Source: Diplonema japonicum
Taxonomy: Eukaryota > Euglenozoa > Diplonemea > Diplonemida > Diplonemidae
Assembly (NCBI GenBank): GCA_964019335.1
Contig: OZ025739.1
Location: 124,001 to 188,000, forward strand
Length of the DNA stretch: 64,000 nucleotides
Direction of reading: 5' to 3'
The translations under genes were made by a program, and so were the position numbers. The notes under the pieces are model-generated. The model ran no database searches. It was given only the letters and a program-made list of their open reading frames with translations, and was not told the origin of the DNA. Of the stretch, positions 1-9,242 are shown one piece after another (the first letter of the stretch is position 1; every line of letters begins with the position of its first letter).

Positions 1-2330
1 CTGAGAAGCCCATCCCAACCGTCCCTGAGCTCGATGACTCAGAAGAGACTGAATGTGCTGCAGCAAGGAAGATCCAAGGTCACTGCCGTGTGCATCTTGC
101 AAAACTTGAATCCGAGAGACGTCGAAAGGTACAACAAGGCGATCATACAGTAATGTCGCCACGCAGCAAGGCAGGCAGTGTGCACATGTTGGAAGAAGAC
201 ACGGAAGGGACAGGTGACTACTCTGCAAGAGTGATCCAGGGTTCCATCAGGGTACTTCTAGCAAAGGCAGAGGTGGCAAGGAGAAGAATTGCGAAAAAGA
301 GACTAGCGAAAGAACCACAAAGGCCTTCCCTTACTATCACTGAGCTTGAGGACGGCCATTTCGACATTGAAAATACTGCGGCAAGGAAGATCCAAGGTCA
401 CTGCCGTGTGCATCTTGCAAAACTTGAATCCGAGAGACGTCGAAAGGTACAACAAGGCGATCATACAGTAATGTCGCCACGCAGCAAGGCAGGCAGTGTG
501 CACATGTTGGAAGAAGACACGGAAGGGACGGAGGACTACTCTGCAAGAGTGATCCAATGTTCCATAAGGGTACTTCTAGCAAAGGCAGAGGTGGCAAGGA
601 GAAGAATTGCGAGAAAGAGACTAGTGAAGGAACCACAAAGGCCTTCCCTTACTATCACTGAGCTTGAGGACGGCCATTTCGATATTGAAAATACTGCGGC
701 AAGGAAGATCCAAGGTCACTGCCGTGTGCATCTTGCGACGCTCGAAGCCGAAAGACGGCGTACCGCGAGAGATTGTCACAGCGCAGTATCACCACGCAGC
801 AAGGCGGGCAGTGTGTATATGCTAGAAGATGACAAAGAAGAAACAGAGGACCATTCTGCAAACGTTCTCCAGAGGTGTATCAGAATACTCATGGCTAAAG
901 CAGAGGTGGCAAGAAGGCGAATTGCGAGGAACAACCGAAGTAAAAAACCTCTAAAGGCATCCGGCAGCGTTGCTGAGCTTGCAAGTCCGCAAGACGATGC
1001 TGCCGCAAGGAAGATACAAAACCACTGTCGCGTGCATCTTGCGAGACAAGAAGCTGAACGACGGCGGAAGGCAAAAGATGTTGCCACTACAATAGTATCG
1101 CCTCGCAGCAAGGCAGGCAGCGTGCACATGTTACGGGATGACGAAAACTACTCAGCCAATGTGGTGCAGAGGTGTATCAGGATACTTCTTGCGAAAGCAG
1201 AGGTGGCAAGAAGGAGAATTGCAACCAACAAGCACACCAAGACTCCACAAGAAGCCGCAATCACAATCACCGAGCTTCTCCTCCACCGTGAACAGTTCAG
1301 CGAAACACAAGACGATGCTGCAGCCAGGAAGATACAAAGCTACTGCCGTATACATCTCGCGAAACTGGAAGCTGAACGGCGACGGAAAGCACAAAATGTT
1401 ACAATAGCATCACCTCGCAGCAAGGCAGGCAGCGTGCACATGTTGCCAGAGGACAAACAAGAAACGGAAGAAAGAAGCTCGGCAGGGATTATCCAAGGCT
1501 GTGTTCGAATACTAAAAGCAAAGGCGGAAGTGGCAAGGAGAAGGACCGCAAGAAAAGCGAAGGAAGCACGAAACCCGTTGCCAAACCCTGCGGAGCTGGT
1601 GGACGAAGAAGTGAATGACGCGACACAAATAGTACAGAGGTGCTGCAGGATACTAGTGGCGAAAGCAGAAGTGGCGAGGAGAAGACTCGCAAGAAAACAA
1701 ATGGTCTTAAAAGCAGTGCAGGACTGCTGCAGGGTACTCCTAGCCAAGGCAGAGGTAGCAAGGCGCAGGGTCTCGAGACGACACTCTCTAGTCACAGTGA
1801 TACAGAAACATGCAAGATTTGCAATCACACGTGTAACAATAACCATGGCAAAGCAGGAGAAGAGATCTCGGGTTGGAAAGTGCATAGACGGTATTTTGAA
1901 GGCGAAGGCAGACCTGGCCCGGCACAGAGTCATGCTACGTGGCGCAAAGGTTGCAGGGGTGAAGAGCGTGCGACTGCTTCGCAAGGAGAACCACAAAACA
2001 GCAAAGTTGGACACTTCAGAACAAGACACCCGTAGCGTCATCGCTGAGAGGGAGGCCGTGCTGCGAGACCGGATCAAGATAAAAAAATTTGTCGAGGAGG
2101 AGAAGCTGAAAAAAAAAAGGCGGAAGAAACACCTTCTGAGCCCTATTGCCACGCCCCCTACTGTGCAGGAAATCGTGCAGGCAGAAATCAACGCCAGGGC
2201 ACACATCGCAGAGAAGTACTCCCACATCAGACTTCGCATAATGGACAGGCTTGCGATGGTCGCCTGCGCCTCGCGAAACACCCCCGAGAAAAAGAAGTAC
2301 AACTTTCACCCGTTCATCCCTGTCCTTTAG
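1..2330 (+). CDS. IQ-motif tandem-repeat protein, 5'-truncated by the window edge
   Basis: The reading frame is open from base 3 to the stop at 2328-2330, so the true start lies outside the window; at least 775 residues are present. The protein is built from tandem units that alternate two IQ-type helices, one of the form AARKIQGHCRVHLA and one of the form VIQxxIRxLLAKAEVARRR. A linker containing SPRSKAGSV joins them and occurs five times. Two units (63-380 and 381-698) are 318 bases each, close to identical and exactly 106 codons; later copies are diverged. The tail (about 1790-2330) is very Lys/Arg-rich and has no recognised domain. IQ helices normally bind calmodulin or other EF-hand proteins, so a calmodulin-binding scaffold, perhaps cytoskeletal or flagellar, is inferred. 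Regular spacing of the repeats argues for selection on protein structure rather than a pseudogene. Confidence 0.85.
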   Translation, partial: EKPIPTVPELDDSEETECAAARKIQGHCRVHLAKLESERRRKVQQGDHTVMSPRSKAGSVHMLEEDTEGTGDYSARVIQGSIRVLLAKAEVARRRIAKKRLAKEPQRPSLTITELEDGHFDIENTAARKIQGHCRVHLAKLESERRRKVQQGDHTVMSPRSKAGSVHMLEEDTEGTEDYSARVIQCSIRVLLAKAEVARRRIARKRLVKEPQRPSLTITELEDGHFDIENTAARKIQGHCRVHLATLEAERRRTARDCHSAVSPRSKAGSVYMLEDDKEETEDHSANVLQRCIRILMAKAEVARRRIARNNRSKKPLKASGSVAELASPQDDAAARKIQNHCRVHLARQEAERRRKAKDVATTIVSPRSKAGSVHMLRDDENYSANVVQRCIRILLAKAEVARRRIATNKHTKTPQEAAITITELLLHREQFSETQDDAAARKIQSYCRIHLAKLEAERRRKAQNVTIASPRSKAGSVHMLPEDKQETEERSSAGIIQGCVRILKAKAEVARRRTARKAKEARNPLPNPAELVDEEVNDATQIVQRCCRILVAKAEVARRRLARKQMVLKAVQDCCRVLLAKAEVARRRVSRRHSLVTVIQKHARFAITRVTITMAKQEKRSRVGKCIDGILKAKADLARHRVMLRGAKVAGVKSVRLLRKENHKTAKLDTSEQDTRSVIAEREAVLRDRIKIKKFVEEEKLKKKRRKKHLLSPIATPPTVQEIVQAEINARAHIAEKYSHIRLRIMDRLAMVACASRNTPEKKKYNFHPFIPVL

Positions 2331-2472
2331 CAGCCCTCTCCCTCCACCTTTTTTTTTTTATAAAAAAAAAAAATGAACAACGCGATATATGAAAAAATAT
2401 TTCTTTCCACTCTCTCTTCTTTTTTTTTTTGTGTACTGGAGTGAGGAAATCCACATTTTTACAAAAAGGGAG

Positions 2473-2502
<30 letters not shown>

Positions 2503-2503
<1 letters not shown>

Positions 2504-3036
2504 TGGTTGATGATGAATGGGCGAACGGGGCGATTCCTAGTATGTTGGATTTAATCGAAGAAGCAGGAGAGGAGAGGGGTGGCGCAAAATACTTGGAAGT
2601 GGGGTATATCAGTGAGGTTTGGGCCGAGTGGGCAGGGACGGACTTGAAAAAGCTTTTTAAAATTATGGCAGGGAGGAGGCTGGTGAGCAAGGTGGCCGGG
2701 GCCCACGGTGAGGAGCTCAGGGAACATCCCGAAGCACGAAAAATGCACGAAATGTTTATGCAACGACTGCAAGCATTTGAAGAGGAGGAGGAGCAAGCCT
2801 TCATAGAAGAAGAAACGTTGGCGGACATGGCAGCTGAAGGTATCCACCAAGAGGTCGTAATGCCAGCGCATCTTGCCTCCAAGCAGCTCTCTGTGTCGAG
2901 CATTCCACCTACACCCCCCTCCACCCCTGTCGTCCCTGCACCCCCACCGATGGACGGACTCCCCAAAAATTTTCCAGTCACCGTTGCGTCCATTAGGAAG
3001 CTCTACGGTGGCGATGACATTCGCGTCAAAGCGTAG
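2503..3036 (+). CDS. Hypothetical acidic protein, 177 aa
   Basis: This is a complete single-exon frame of 177 codons that starts directly after an A-run of about 25 bases. I do not recognise the family. The first 110 residues look alpha-helical and acidic, with an EEEEEQAF stretch near residue 95. A Pro-rich segment (about 130-150, PPTPPSTPVVPAPPP) follows, and the C-terminus is short and basic. There is no signal peptide or membrane segment. Codon use resembles the neighbouring genes, and the frame is bounded by low-complexity sequence on both sides, which supports it being a real gene. Function unknown. Confidence 0.65.
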
Positions 3037-3451
3037 AAAAAAAAAAAATGTACAAAAAAAATGTTGATGTTGTTTTTTTTTTTTTTTTTTTTTTATTTCC
3101 CTCTCCGTATCCCCCTCCATATTTGTTGTCATATCTGTCGAAAGAAGCCTTGAAAAGGCCCTTGTACTTGGGTCTTTTTTTTCCTTCCCCCCCCCCCCCC
3201 TTATGATTTGGTTCATGTCGAGGATCGACTGCTCTCCCCCCCCTCCCTTCTCCGCCCTGGAAGAATAGAAAAAACAGGGTGTGTGTGTGGGAGAGAACAG
3301 GAACACGAAAGAAAGAGGAAAAAAAAAAACAGAAACTGAACGAGGCCTTTTTTTTAATTATCTTATCTGATTTTTTTTTAACTTTTTTTTATCCCCCACT
3401 TTTTTATTTTCTTTCAGAGAGAGATAGAAGAGGGGGAGGTAAAAAAAAAAA
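3037..3451. other. Intergenic spacer, homopolymer-rich
   Basis: This spacer is made of A, T and C runs with short unique islands. A T-rich stretch followed by TTTCAG at about 3410-3417 lies just upstream of the 3452 start and could serve as a trans-splice acceptor. Nothing else is seen. Confidence 0.6.
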
Positions 3452-4255
3452 ATGCGACTGCATCCAATCTTACTCATTCTCCTTCTTGTTTTCCCCAACA
3501 TTGTAGGTGTAGTGGTTGATTTGCGGGAGTTTGCATCAGACGAGTGTATAGGCAACCCAAGCAACACCGCTTCCGATCTCGCATTTTGTTCCATGTTCGG
3601 CCAAAAGGGGTGTTGCACATCTGCAGGGGATGAACGGGTCCACGAGCATTTTTCAAATCTGCTGGATGTGGGTGCGGGGTGTTCCCACACCTTAACAGAG
3701 GTAAGGCAAGATTACGAAGATTTACGTTCTTGGTTGTGTCTTTCATGCGACCCTCGAGAGGCTACCTATAGGTTTAGAACAGCATTAGGAGACCCTCGAA
3801 ATAATGTCAAACCTGATCCTACATCGAGCAAGGTGTGGACGTGGCGAGTCTGTTTGAGCTTCGCGAAAAAAATCTGGATTGGGAACGGGAAGCAAAACGG
3901 GGAGAGGTATTCTAAGTGCGGGTTGCAGTTCCCCTCCCCGTGCGACGGTCAGAAACAGCTCCTCACCCCGAACAAAACTTCGACCGTCCCTGTCCTTGAT
4001 GGTTGGAAACCCTTTCAATGTGGCACCACCATCACGATCCCTTCTAAGGTGTTTTACGGGCCATACCAAGTTGCTGTTCGAGATTTCCTTGCAAGGCTCC
4101 CCCCTCCGAACCTCCCTGACTTCCAGTTCACGCTGGTTGACGACAGTCTGAACACGAATTTCAGATGGGTAGACACACCGTGCTTTGGAGCCTGTTCTGT
4201 TGCACAACCATATCTTCCGATGATGGCTGCGGCAGTGGTGGTCTTGTTGATATAA
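3452..4255 (+). CDS. Secreted Cys-rich protein, probably GPI-anchored, 267 aa
   Basis: The first 20 residues form a classic signal peptide (MRLHPILLILLLVFPNIVG). The body is Cys-rich, with about a dozen cysteines including the CCTSAG and LCLSCDP segments. The last 15 residues are purely hydrophobic (MMAAAVVVLLI), which together with the signal peptide suggests a GPI-attachment signal or a single C-terminal anchor. The Cys pattern in residues 30-105 recalls folate- or riboflavin-binding extracellular domains, but I cannot confirm that. The start is the first ATG after a run of A and a T-rich tract ending in CAG. A surface or secreted role is inferred; ligand unknown. Confidence 0.75.
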   Translation: MRLHPILLILLLVFPNIVGVVVDLREFASDECIGNPSNTASDLAFCSMFGQKGCCTSAGDERVHEHFSNLLDVGAGCSHTLTEVRQDYEDLRSWLCLSCDPREATYRFRTALGDPRNNVKPDPTSSKVWTWRVCLSFAKKIWIGNGKQNGERYSKCGLQFPSPCDGQKQLLTPNKTSTVPVLDGWKPFQCGTTITIPSKVFYGPYQVAVRDFLARLPPPNLPDFQFTLVDDSLNTNFRWVDTPCFGACSVAQPYLPMMAAAVVVLLI

Positions 4256-4339
4256 CATTTTTTTTTTTTTTCTTTTTTTTATATAACAGAAACCAAAGAA
4301 AGAAGAGGGAAAAAAAAAAAAGAGAAAAAAAAAAAAGAA

Positions 4340-4771
4340 ATGGCGTACAAAGGCAAGGTCGTTCGCTGGTACGAGAGCAAGGGGTTCGGGTTCGTGAAGA
4401 GCGATCAGTTCGACGAGGATATCTTTGTGCACTTCACCTCCTTCGGGGGTGGCAACCTGGTTGAGGGGAGGAGCATCAGCTTCGACCTTGAGGACGACAG
4501 GGATGGCAAGAAGAAGTGCGGTAACGTGTCCGGCGACGCTGTTGACTCCGAGAGGCGTCCTCCCAGGGACTCTGGCCGTGGCGGCAGGAGGGACAGCAGG
4601 GACCGTGGTGACAGGCGTAGGCGTGACGACAGCAGGGACAGGGGCCACGGCAGGAGAGACAGCAGGGACCGCGGATACGACAGGAGAGACTCCCGTGACC
4701 GTGGATACGACAGGAGAGACAGGAGGGAGCGCGACCGCAGCTACGACAGCAGGGACAGGAGGAGGCACTAG
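4340..4771 (+). CDS. Cold-shock-domain RNA-binding protein with RD/RG-rich tail, 143 aa
   Basis: Residues 1-70 are a cold-shock domain (CSD). RNP1 is K14-G-F-G-F-V19 and RNP2 is D27-I-F-V-H-F32, both canonical for single-stranded nucleic-acid binding. The remainder (about 72-143) is a low-complexity tail of repeated SRDRG, DRRRRD and YDRRD units, as in eukaryotic CSD proteins that bind RNA without sequence specificity. The layout resembles kinetoplastid RBP16 (CSD plus Arg-rich tail), but there is no obvious organelle-targeting sequence. It lies 472 bases upstream of a close paralogue at 5244, and the tails of the two genes are nearly identical at the DNA level. Confidence 0.93.
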   Translation: MAYKGKVVRWYESKGFGFVKSDQFDEDIFVHFTSFGGGNLVEGRSISFDLEDDRDGKKKCGNVSGDAVDSERRPPRDSGRGGRRDSRDRGDRRRRDDSRDRGHGRRDSRDRGYDRRDSRDRGYDRRDRRERDRSYDSRDRRRH

Positions 4772-5243
4772 GTTAAAACGAACTCTTTTTTTCTCCCCTT
4801 CTCCCCAGTGATTCCCCCCCCTCCCCTCGCATTATCAATGTTTTTTTTTCTTTTTTTCCCCTTTTTTTAATTTTTTTTAAAAAAATTAAAAGTGTGCTAC
4901 CGGTTTTCAAAGGTTTCTTTTACCCCCCCCCCCTTTTTCTTTCTTCTTTTTTTATATCTCTCGGAATACTACTGCGCTATTTTTTTTCTTCTTAAAAACG
5001 GGGAAATAACCCCCCTCCCCCCCGCTTCCCTTTCTCGAATGATTAGAAGATTTTTTTCTTAAAAAAAGAAGAAAACCCCCTCTCCCAGTGTCGAAACACC
5101 CCAACCAAAAAAAAAGGCCCCTCCCCCCACCCTTTTCTTCATTTTTTTTTCTTTTGCTATAAAAAAAATCAAAACAACATCACCATCTACCCTCTTTTTT
5201 TTTTTTTTTTTTCCCTTCAGATCAAAAAAAAAAGACATAAACC
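4772..5243. other. Intergenic spacer between two CSD genes
   Basis: The spacer consists of mixed C, T and A runs. No open frame or RNA-like fold was seen apart from the acceptor-like tract at its right end. Confidence 0.6.
5191..5220 (+). promoter_or_regulatory. Putative trans-splice acceptor (pyrimidine tract plus CAG)
   Basis: A T/C tract of nearly 30 bases ends in CAG at 5218-5220, followed 23 bases later by the ATG at 5244. No coding exon precedes it, so if it is spliced the partner would be a spliced leader. It is the clearest of several such sites in the window. Sequence appearance only; no transcript data. Confidence 0.45.
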
Positions 5244-5639
5244 ATGACGTACTCTGGGAGAGTTGTTCGTTGGTACGACCACAAGGGGTTTGGCTTCATT
5301 AAGTGTGATGAGTTCGAAAACGATTTGTACTGCCACTTCACCGGTTTCGGTGGGGGCAACCTGATTGAGGGCAGGAGTGTGACCTTCGATCTTGAGGATG
5401 ATGAGAGGGCGGGCAAGAAGAGGTGCACCAACGTGTCAGGTGAAGCCGTGGACGCTGAGAGGCGCGCCCCCAGGAGGGACAGCAGGGACCGTGACAGGGA
5501 CCGTGGTGACAGGCGCAGGCGCGACGACAGCAGGGACAGGAACTACGGCAGGAGAGACAGCAGGGACCGCGGATACGACAGGAGAGACAGGAGGGAGCGC
5601 GACCGCAGCTACGACAGCAGGGACAGGAAGAGGTACTAG
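5244..5639 (+). CDS. Cold-shock-domain RNA-binding protein paralogue, 131 aa
   Basis: This is a paralogue of the 4340 gene. Residues 1-72 are the CSD, with RNP1 K14-G-F-G-F-I19 and an unusual RNP2, D27-L-Y-C-H-F32, where the usual F-V is replaced by Y-C. The FGGGNLIEGRSVTFDLEDD segment matches its neighbour. The tail is an Arg/Asp/Ser low-complexity region one repeat shorter than in the neighbour. Tandem arrangement, shared tail DNA and the same orientation point to local duplication with homogenisation. RNA chaperone or mRNA-binding activity is inferred. The RNP2 change may weaken or alter aromatic stacking with nucleic acid. Confidence 0.93.
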   Translation: MTYSGRVVRWYDHKGFGFIKCDEFENDLYCHFTGFGGGNLIEGRSVTFDLEDDERAGKKRCTNVSGEAVDAERRAPRRDSRDRDRDRGDRRRRDDSRDRNYGRRDSRDRGYDRRDRRERDRSYDSRDRKRY

Positions 5640-6005
5640 GAGTTTTTTTTTAAAAGATTTTACCCCCCCCTTTTTTTTAGTGTAAAGGTTTTTTAAACCT
5701 ATAATACCCTTCCCTTTCCCATCCCCCCCCCTTTTTTATTCTCTGTTTTTTATACAACCGCCCCCCCCACCAAAAAAAACCCAAAAAAACGGCTCGAATT
5801 TTTCACAACCGCTCGTTTCTCGTAAATCAAGAAAAAAAATCCTCCTTTTTTTTGCTTCCCCCCCCCCCCCCCCCTCCCCTTTTGTAGTTTCTCTTTTTTT
5901 TTTTACCCCCTCAAACTACTAGTTGTCCGCAAAAAAAAAAAAGGAGGGAGCAGAGGGAAGGGGGGGAGAAGGAAAAAAAAAAAAAAAGAAAGAAGGAAAA
6001 AAAAA
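5640..6005. other. Intergenic spacer
   Basis: C, T and A homopolymers dominate. A T-rich tract ends just before the A/G-rich leader (5930-6005) of the next gene. No other feature seen. Confidence 0.6.
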
Positions 6006-7136
6006 ATGTTGGTGGAGTTCGGAGCGTCGGTTTCGGCCCTGAAAGCAGTGGGGCAAATGTGTGTTATGATAGCTGTGGGGATGATCGCGGCGAGGCGGGG
6101 GGTGGTGGAAAAAAAGACGATGAAGCTGTTCAGCGGCTTGGTGACCGGAATCTTCACACCCGCCCTGCTCTTCAGCAACCTCTCCGCAGGCACCTCTGCA
6201 CAATCTCTCCTAAAATCCGCCATCCTACCCTTCGTCGCATTCTCATGCTGCGGCGCGGGGATGGGAATGGGATACCTCGCAAGAAAAACATTTCTAAAAG
6301 ACAAACTAACCCACGATCACGCAAGACTATTCCAAGCAGCCTGCACCATCGGAAATTCACAAGGCCTCCCACTCGTTCTCACCGGCGCCTTGGTGTCCCC
6401 AGAAGAATGGACAGAATGCGTGAGATATATATGCCTCTACATCGTTTCAGTGCACATTGTAACATGGTTTGGTTTATACAACTGGTTGAAGGAGTCCCAT
6501 GAGAGCACGGAGTGGGAACGGCAGCCGCTTCTTCCGAAGGATGATGATTCACCACACCCGATTAAGGCGAATTCATCACCATTCGTGGTTAAGCTGAAAA
6601 GTTCCATAAACCCACCGTTGGTGGCGATTGGTACCGGTTTGGTCTTTGGTTTGTTCCATCCCATCCACCATCAATTTGCAAGACCTGGAGCCCCATTAAA
6701 ATGGATTCATGATGCAATAACTCGTGTTGGCCAGGGCATGGTCCCACTGGTTATGACAATACTTGGGTCAAGCATGTACTTTGGTACCCAAACTCCGAAA
6801 CATGAGAGGTTACCCATGGAGTGCACGGTCACACTGGCGTTTATAAGGCTATTTTTCGTGCCTTTGGTCGGGTTGATGTTCGTCTTACTCTTCAGGCCGT
6901 ATCTAGACAATTTGCTGTGCTTGGTCATTCTTATTGAGTCATGCTCACCTACCGCCAACAATGTTACAGTGATATGCTCGCGCTTGGGGATTGATCCCGT
7001 CCCTTTGGGGTCGTCGTATCTCTTTCAATATGTGGTGGCTATTCCTTTGTACTCGGTGTACCTTGGCTTTGCGTTGACCATCGCAAATGGATCCCCTCCC
7101 GATGCTCCTTTTTTGACACCTTCGCCCGTATTGTAA
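6006..7136 (+). CDS. Auxin-efflux-carrier-like (PIN-LIKES type) membrane transporter, 376 aa
   Basis: The frame encodes a hydrophobic protein with about ten membrane segments in two blocks of five, separated by a hydrophilic loop (about residues 160-190). This is the layout of the Membrane Transport Protein / auxin efflux carrier family (Pfam Mem_trans). Family hallmarks are visible: the early IAVGMIAARRGVV and FTPALLFSNL segments, the GNSQGLPLVL segment in the first half, and SCSPTANNVTVIC (about residue 312) in the second half, matching the conserved Asn-containing crossover. Length is close to plant PILS and yeast homologues, which sit in the endoplasmic reticulum. Substrate here is unknown; transport of small organic anions is inferred from the family. 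The start is the first ATG after an A-run. Confidence 0.85.
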   Translation: MLVEFGASVSALKAVGQMCVMIAVGMIAARRGVVEKKTMKLFSGLVTGIFTPALLFSNLSAGTSAQSLLKSAILPFVAFSCCGAGMGMGYLARKTFLKDKLTHDHARLFQAACTIGNSQGLPLVLTGALVSPEEWTECVRYICLYIVSVHIVTWFGLYNWLKESHESTEWERQPLLPKDDDSPHPIKANSSPFVVKLKSSINPPLVAIGTGLVFGLFHPIHHQFARPGAPLKWIHDAITRVGQGMVPLVMTILGSSMYFGTQTPKHERLPMECTVTLAFIRLFFVPLVGLMFVLLFRPYLDNLLCLVILIESCSPTANNVTVICSRLGIDPVPLGSSYLFQYVVAIPLYSVYLGFALTIANGSPPDAPFLTPSPVL

Positions 7137-7364
7137 AAACTAAATAGGAGGAAAGATGATCAAAAGAAGAAGAAGAAGAGGAAAAAAAAAATAGAAATTT
7201 GCTCATCAGTTGTCGGGGGGATTTTGCCTCGTCCCCCCCCCCCCCCCCCCCCCCCTCCTCTCCTTGTTGTTCGGTGATAATGTGTGCTGTTTCCTTTTTT
7301 TCATTTCTCCGGAGAGTTTTTTTTTTTTTTTTTTCTTTTTATCTATTACATTCGATCGATTAGT

Positions 7365-7378
7365 ATACTGTAAAACGA
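7365..7378 (+). repeat. Left terminal inverted repeat of the pogo-like element
   Basis: ATACTGTAAAACGA here is the exact reverse complement of 8974-8987. The adjacent subterminal block (7385-7465) contains CGGAC/GTCCG repeats. Confidence 0.82.
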
Positions 7379-8986
7379 ATAATGTCGGACGGAAAAATTC
7401 TCGGACAGAAAAACTCCCGGACCAAAAAAACCCGGACATTTTTCCGTCCGGGAGTTTTTCTGAGAAGAAGTTTTTTTACTTAAGGGGGGGTAGCAGCTCC
7501 CACCACTTGCCTGGAAGGGCTTTATTCCTTGTGCAGAGCCAAAATGTCACCCTGCGTGGCAGTTTGAATTTTTCTTCCCCTTTCAATGCACCAACAAACA
7601 GCACCCACGGGATCTTTAACTTCTCATAAACCCGTACTTCTTTCGTCAGATTGACCAGTTCGACTACCCAAGGCACGTTGAGCAGCTGGCTTGTGAGGGG
7701 CCCAACTTTGGTGCTGACACCCCCGGCCAGCTCACCCCCGAGATAAACTCCTTACACCGGGCCAGTACAAACCCCCGAAAGCAGCTTGGCGGCCTCTGCC
7801 TCGGTCAGAAGACGGCAGCAACAGGTTCAACAGAGCCCCCGGTTTCTTCGACGGAAATACTGGACGTTGCTATTCCACCCTACCACACCCTGGCCGCCAC
7901 GACGCCGTGATAGCTGCGTATCGCCCAATACAGGATTTAGCATCCTTCGGGGGCTGAAAGGTTTTTGCTTGAGTCGATAGGTAAACGGGCTTGGTGAGCC
8001 TATCCCAGCACAACAAATATGCACCTATGTAGAAGGGCTGCTGTGCGCCAATCCAGCCCGAAAGACAGACCTGGTAGACTTTGGTGGGGCACTGTCCTTT
8101 TCCACTGGCTAGGCTGACAAAATTTTGTAGCAAGAAAGACAAAAGCCGCAAGCCACCTCCGGAAAGCCCGGAAACGAGAAGGACGCTGTTTCACCATGGA
8201 ATTCAGGTCCATAATCGACACCCATAAAGTAAGGCCGGAATTGGTCTGGAATACGGGGTTAAAAACCAAAACAAAAAGGGGTGCTAAGGTCGTAAAAGTC
8301 CGTGGCTTGGGGGACAAAACGGGCTATAACCAAACAGCTGGCTGTTTCCTTGGCTGGATGGTTAAATACAAATGCAAAGCGGAAACGCAATCGGCAGGGA
8401 TTATCCGTGCCCCGGTCAAGCACCCGCCCACCGAATGGAGCCTAACGGCATCACCCAATCATTGCTAATTATGATACTCGGTATCTGGGTTACGGAGCTG
8501 TTTCTTCCTTTTTGCTATAAATCATCGATTCCCATGGTTTTGCCGAACGGGCCGATTCTGCTGCTTGTCGGCGACCACAACTCTCACACGACCTATGCCT
8601 ATGGGTTCGTAGAGTTGTTCGCAGGCGCAAACGTGCACATTGCTTTTGTCCCCCTGGGCTCACCTACATGGTTCAACCGATGGATATTGGGTTGAACGCA
8701 GCTGTAAATCATCTATTAAGAAAGGTAGTAGGCCACACGAAGGCTCGACAAGTTGATTGCCTCAGGGCAGCAAGGGAGGACAAAGATGCAGAAAGGGAAC
8801 CCTGGGGGTTTCTTCGCGCGGTTGCCGTTTGCAACCCAGGCCAGTATGTAGGTGGTAGTGGACCAGGCCCCCTGACGGCCTTACCTAAAAAAAATTCCCG
8901 GACGGAAAAACTCCCGGACGGAAAAATTCCTGGACGCCAAAAAAACTCGGACATTTTTCCGTCCGGGAGTTTTTCGTTTTACAGTA
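7366..8986 (+). mobile_element. Degenerate pogo-type (Tc1/mariner superfamily) DNA transposon
   Basis: The element is bounded by 14-base terminal inverted repeats, ATACTGTAAAACGA at 7365-7378 and its complement at 8974-8987, each including a TA dinucleotide as expected for Tc1/mariner/pogo target duplications. Inside each end lie repeated CCGGACGGAAAAA-like modules. At the right end two perfect 21-base arms (8906-8926 and 8954-8974) can form a hairpin, and a similar block occurs near 7385-7465. The interior holds a broken transposase (8196-8760). Size (1.62 kb) is plausible for a pogo element. It lies between the carrier gene and Puf6 and does not interrupt a recognisable gene. Confidence 0.82.
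8196..8760 (+). pseudogene. Pogo/DDE_1 transposase remnant with frameshifts
   Basis: Three frames each carry part of a DDE_1-type catalytic domain. Frame one (8196-8468) has PELVWNTGLK, then VKVRGLGDKTGYNQTAG, matching the GLGDKRQITA block typical of the family, and WSLTASPNHC, matching the NHW block. The frame ending at 8695 has GPILLLVGDHNSHT, the strand around the second catalytic Asp (family form LLxDxHxSH). The frame containing 8668 has VQPMDIGLNAAVNHLLRK, matching the QPxDxG third-acidic block. Joining them needs frameshifts, and the first catalytic Asp (NxDxTG) seems lost. The gene is therefore dead here. The N-terminal DNA-binding part was not recognised. Confidence 0.75.
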
Positions 8987-8987
8987 T
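8974..8987 (-). repeat. Right terminal inverted repeat of the pogo-like element
   Basis: TCGTTTTACAGTAT here is the reverse complement of the left end. It abuts the right arm of a perfect 21-base-arm hairpin (8906-8926 / 8954-8974). Confidence 0.82.
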
Positions 8988-9023
8988 TTAAAAAAAAAAA
9001 AAAATGAAAAAGAGGACATATAA

Positions 9024-9242
9024 AAATGGGGGGACAAAAGGCTTATTTTTTATTTCGCCATTGGAGAAAAGGCAGCTATTGGTTTCTCCAGGAGGCCTAT
9101 TTTCGCCAATTGGTCCACGCACGACAAGCTAATGGAATTGAAAGCCGGCTACAAGCGGGACCGCATCACACGACTCCGCAAGACGCTCACGGCCTCAATC
9201 GGAATGAAAGCAATGCTCCAGAAGGGGAGTATTAACAGATAG
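9024..9242 (+). pseudogene. Orphan open frame lacking a start, possible gene remnant
   Basis: After an in-frame stop at 9021, 72 codons stay open to the TAG at 9240-9242 with no Met near the beginning. The last 48 residues (from PIFANWSTHDKL through IGMKAMLQKGSINR) have the amphipathic, Lys/Arg-rich look of real coding sequence, and codon use is balanced. It starts only 38 bases after the transposon end, so it could be the 3' remnant of a gene broken by the insertion, or a terminal exon after the AG at 9090-9091. I do not recognise the family. Confidence 0.35.

Noticed and set aside
1340-2302. Minus-strand open frame of about 320 codons
   Set aside because: It lies entirely opposite the Lys/Arg/Ala-rich IQ repeats, whose codons leave the reverse frame open. 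No domain.
3785-4768. Minus-strand open frame of about 327 codons with a Val/Pro/Ala-rich start
   Set aside because: It overlaps two good + strand genes and crosses a homopolymer spacer; the Val/Pro-rich part is the reverse of the Arg/Asp repeat tail.
7476-8151. Minus-strand frames inside the transposon
   Set aside because: They lack transposase motifs; the DDE_1 blocks read clearly on the + strand.
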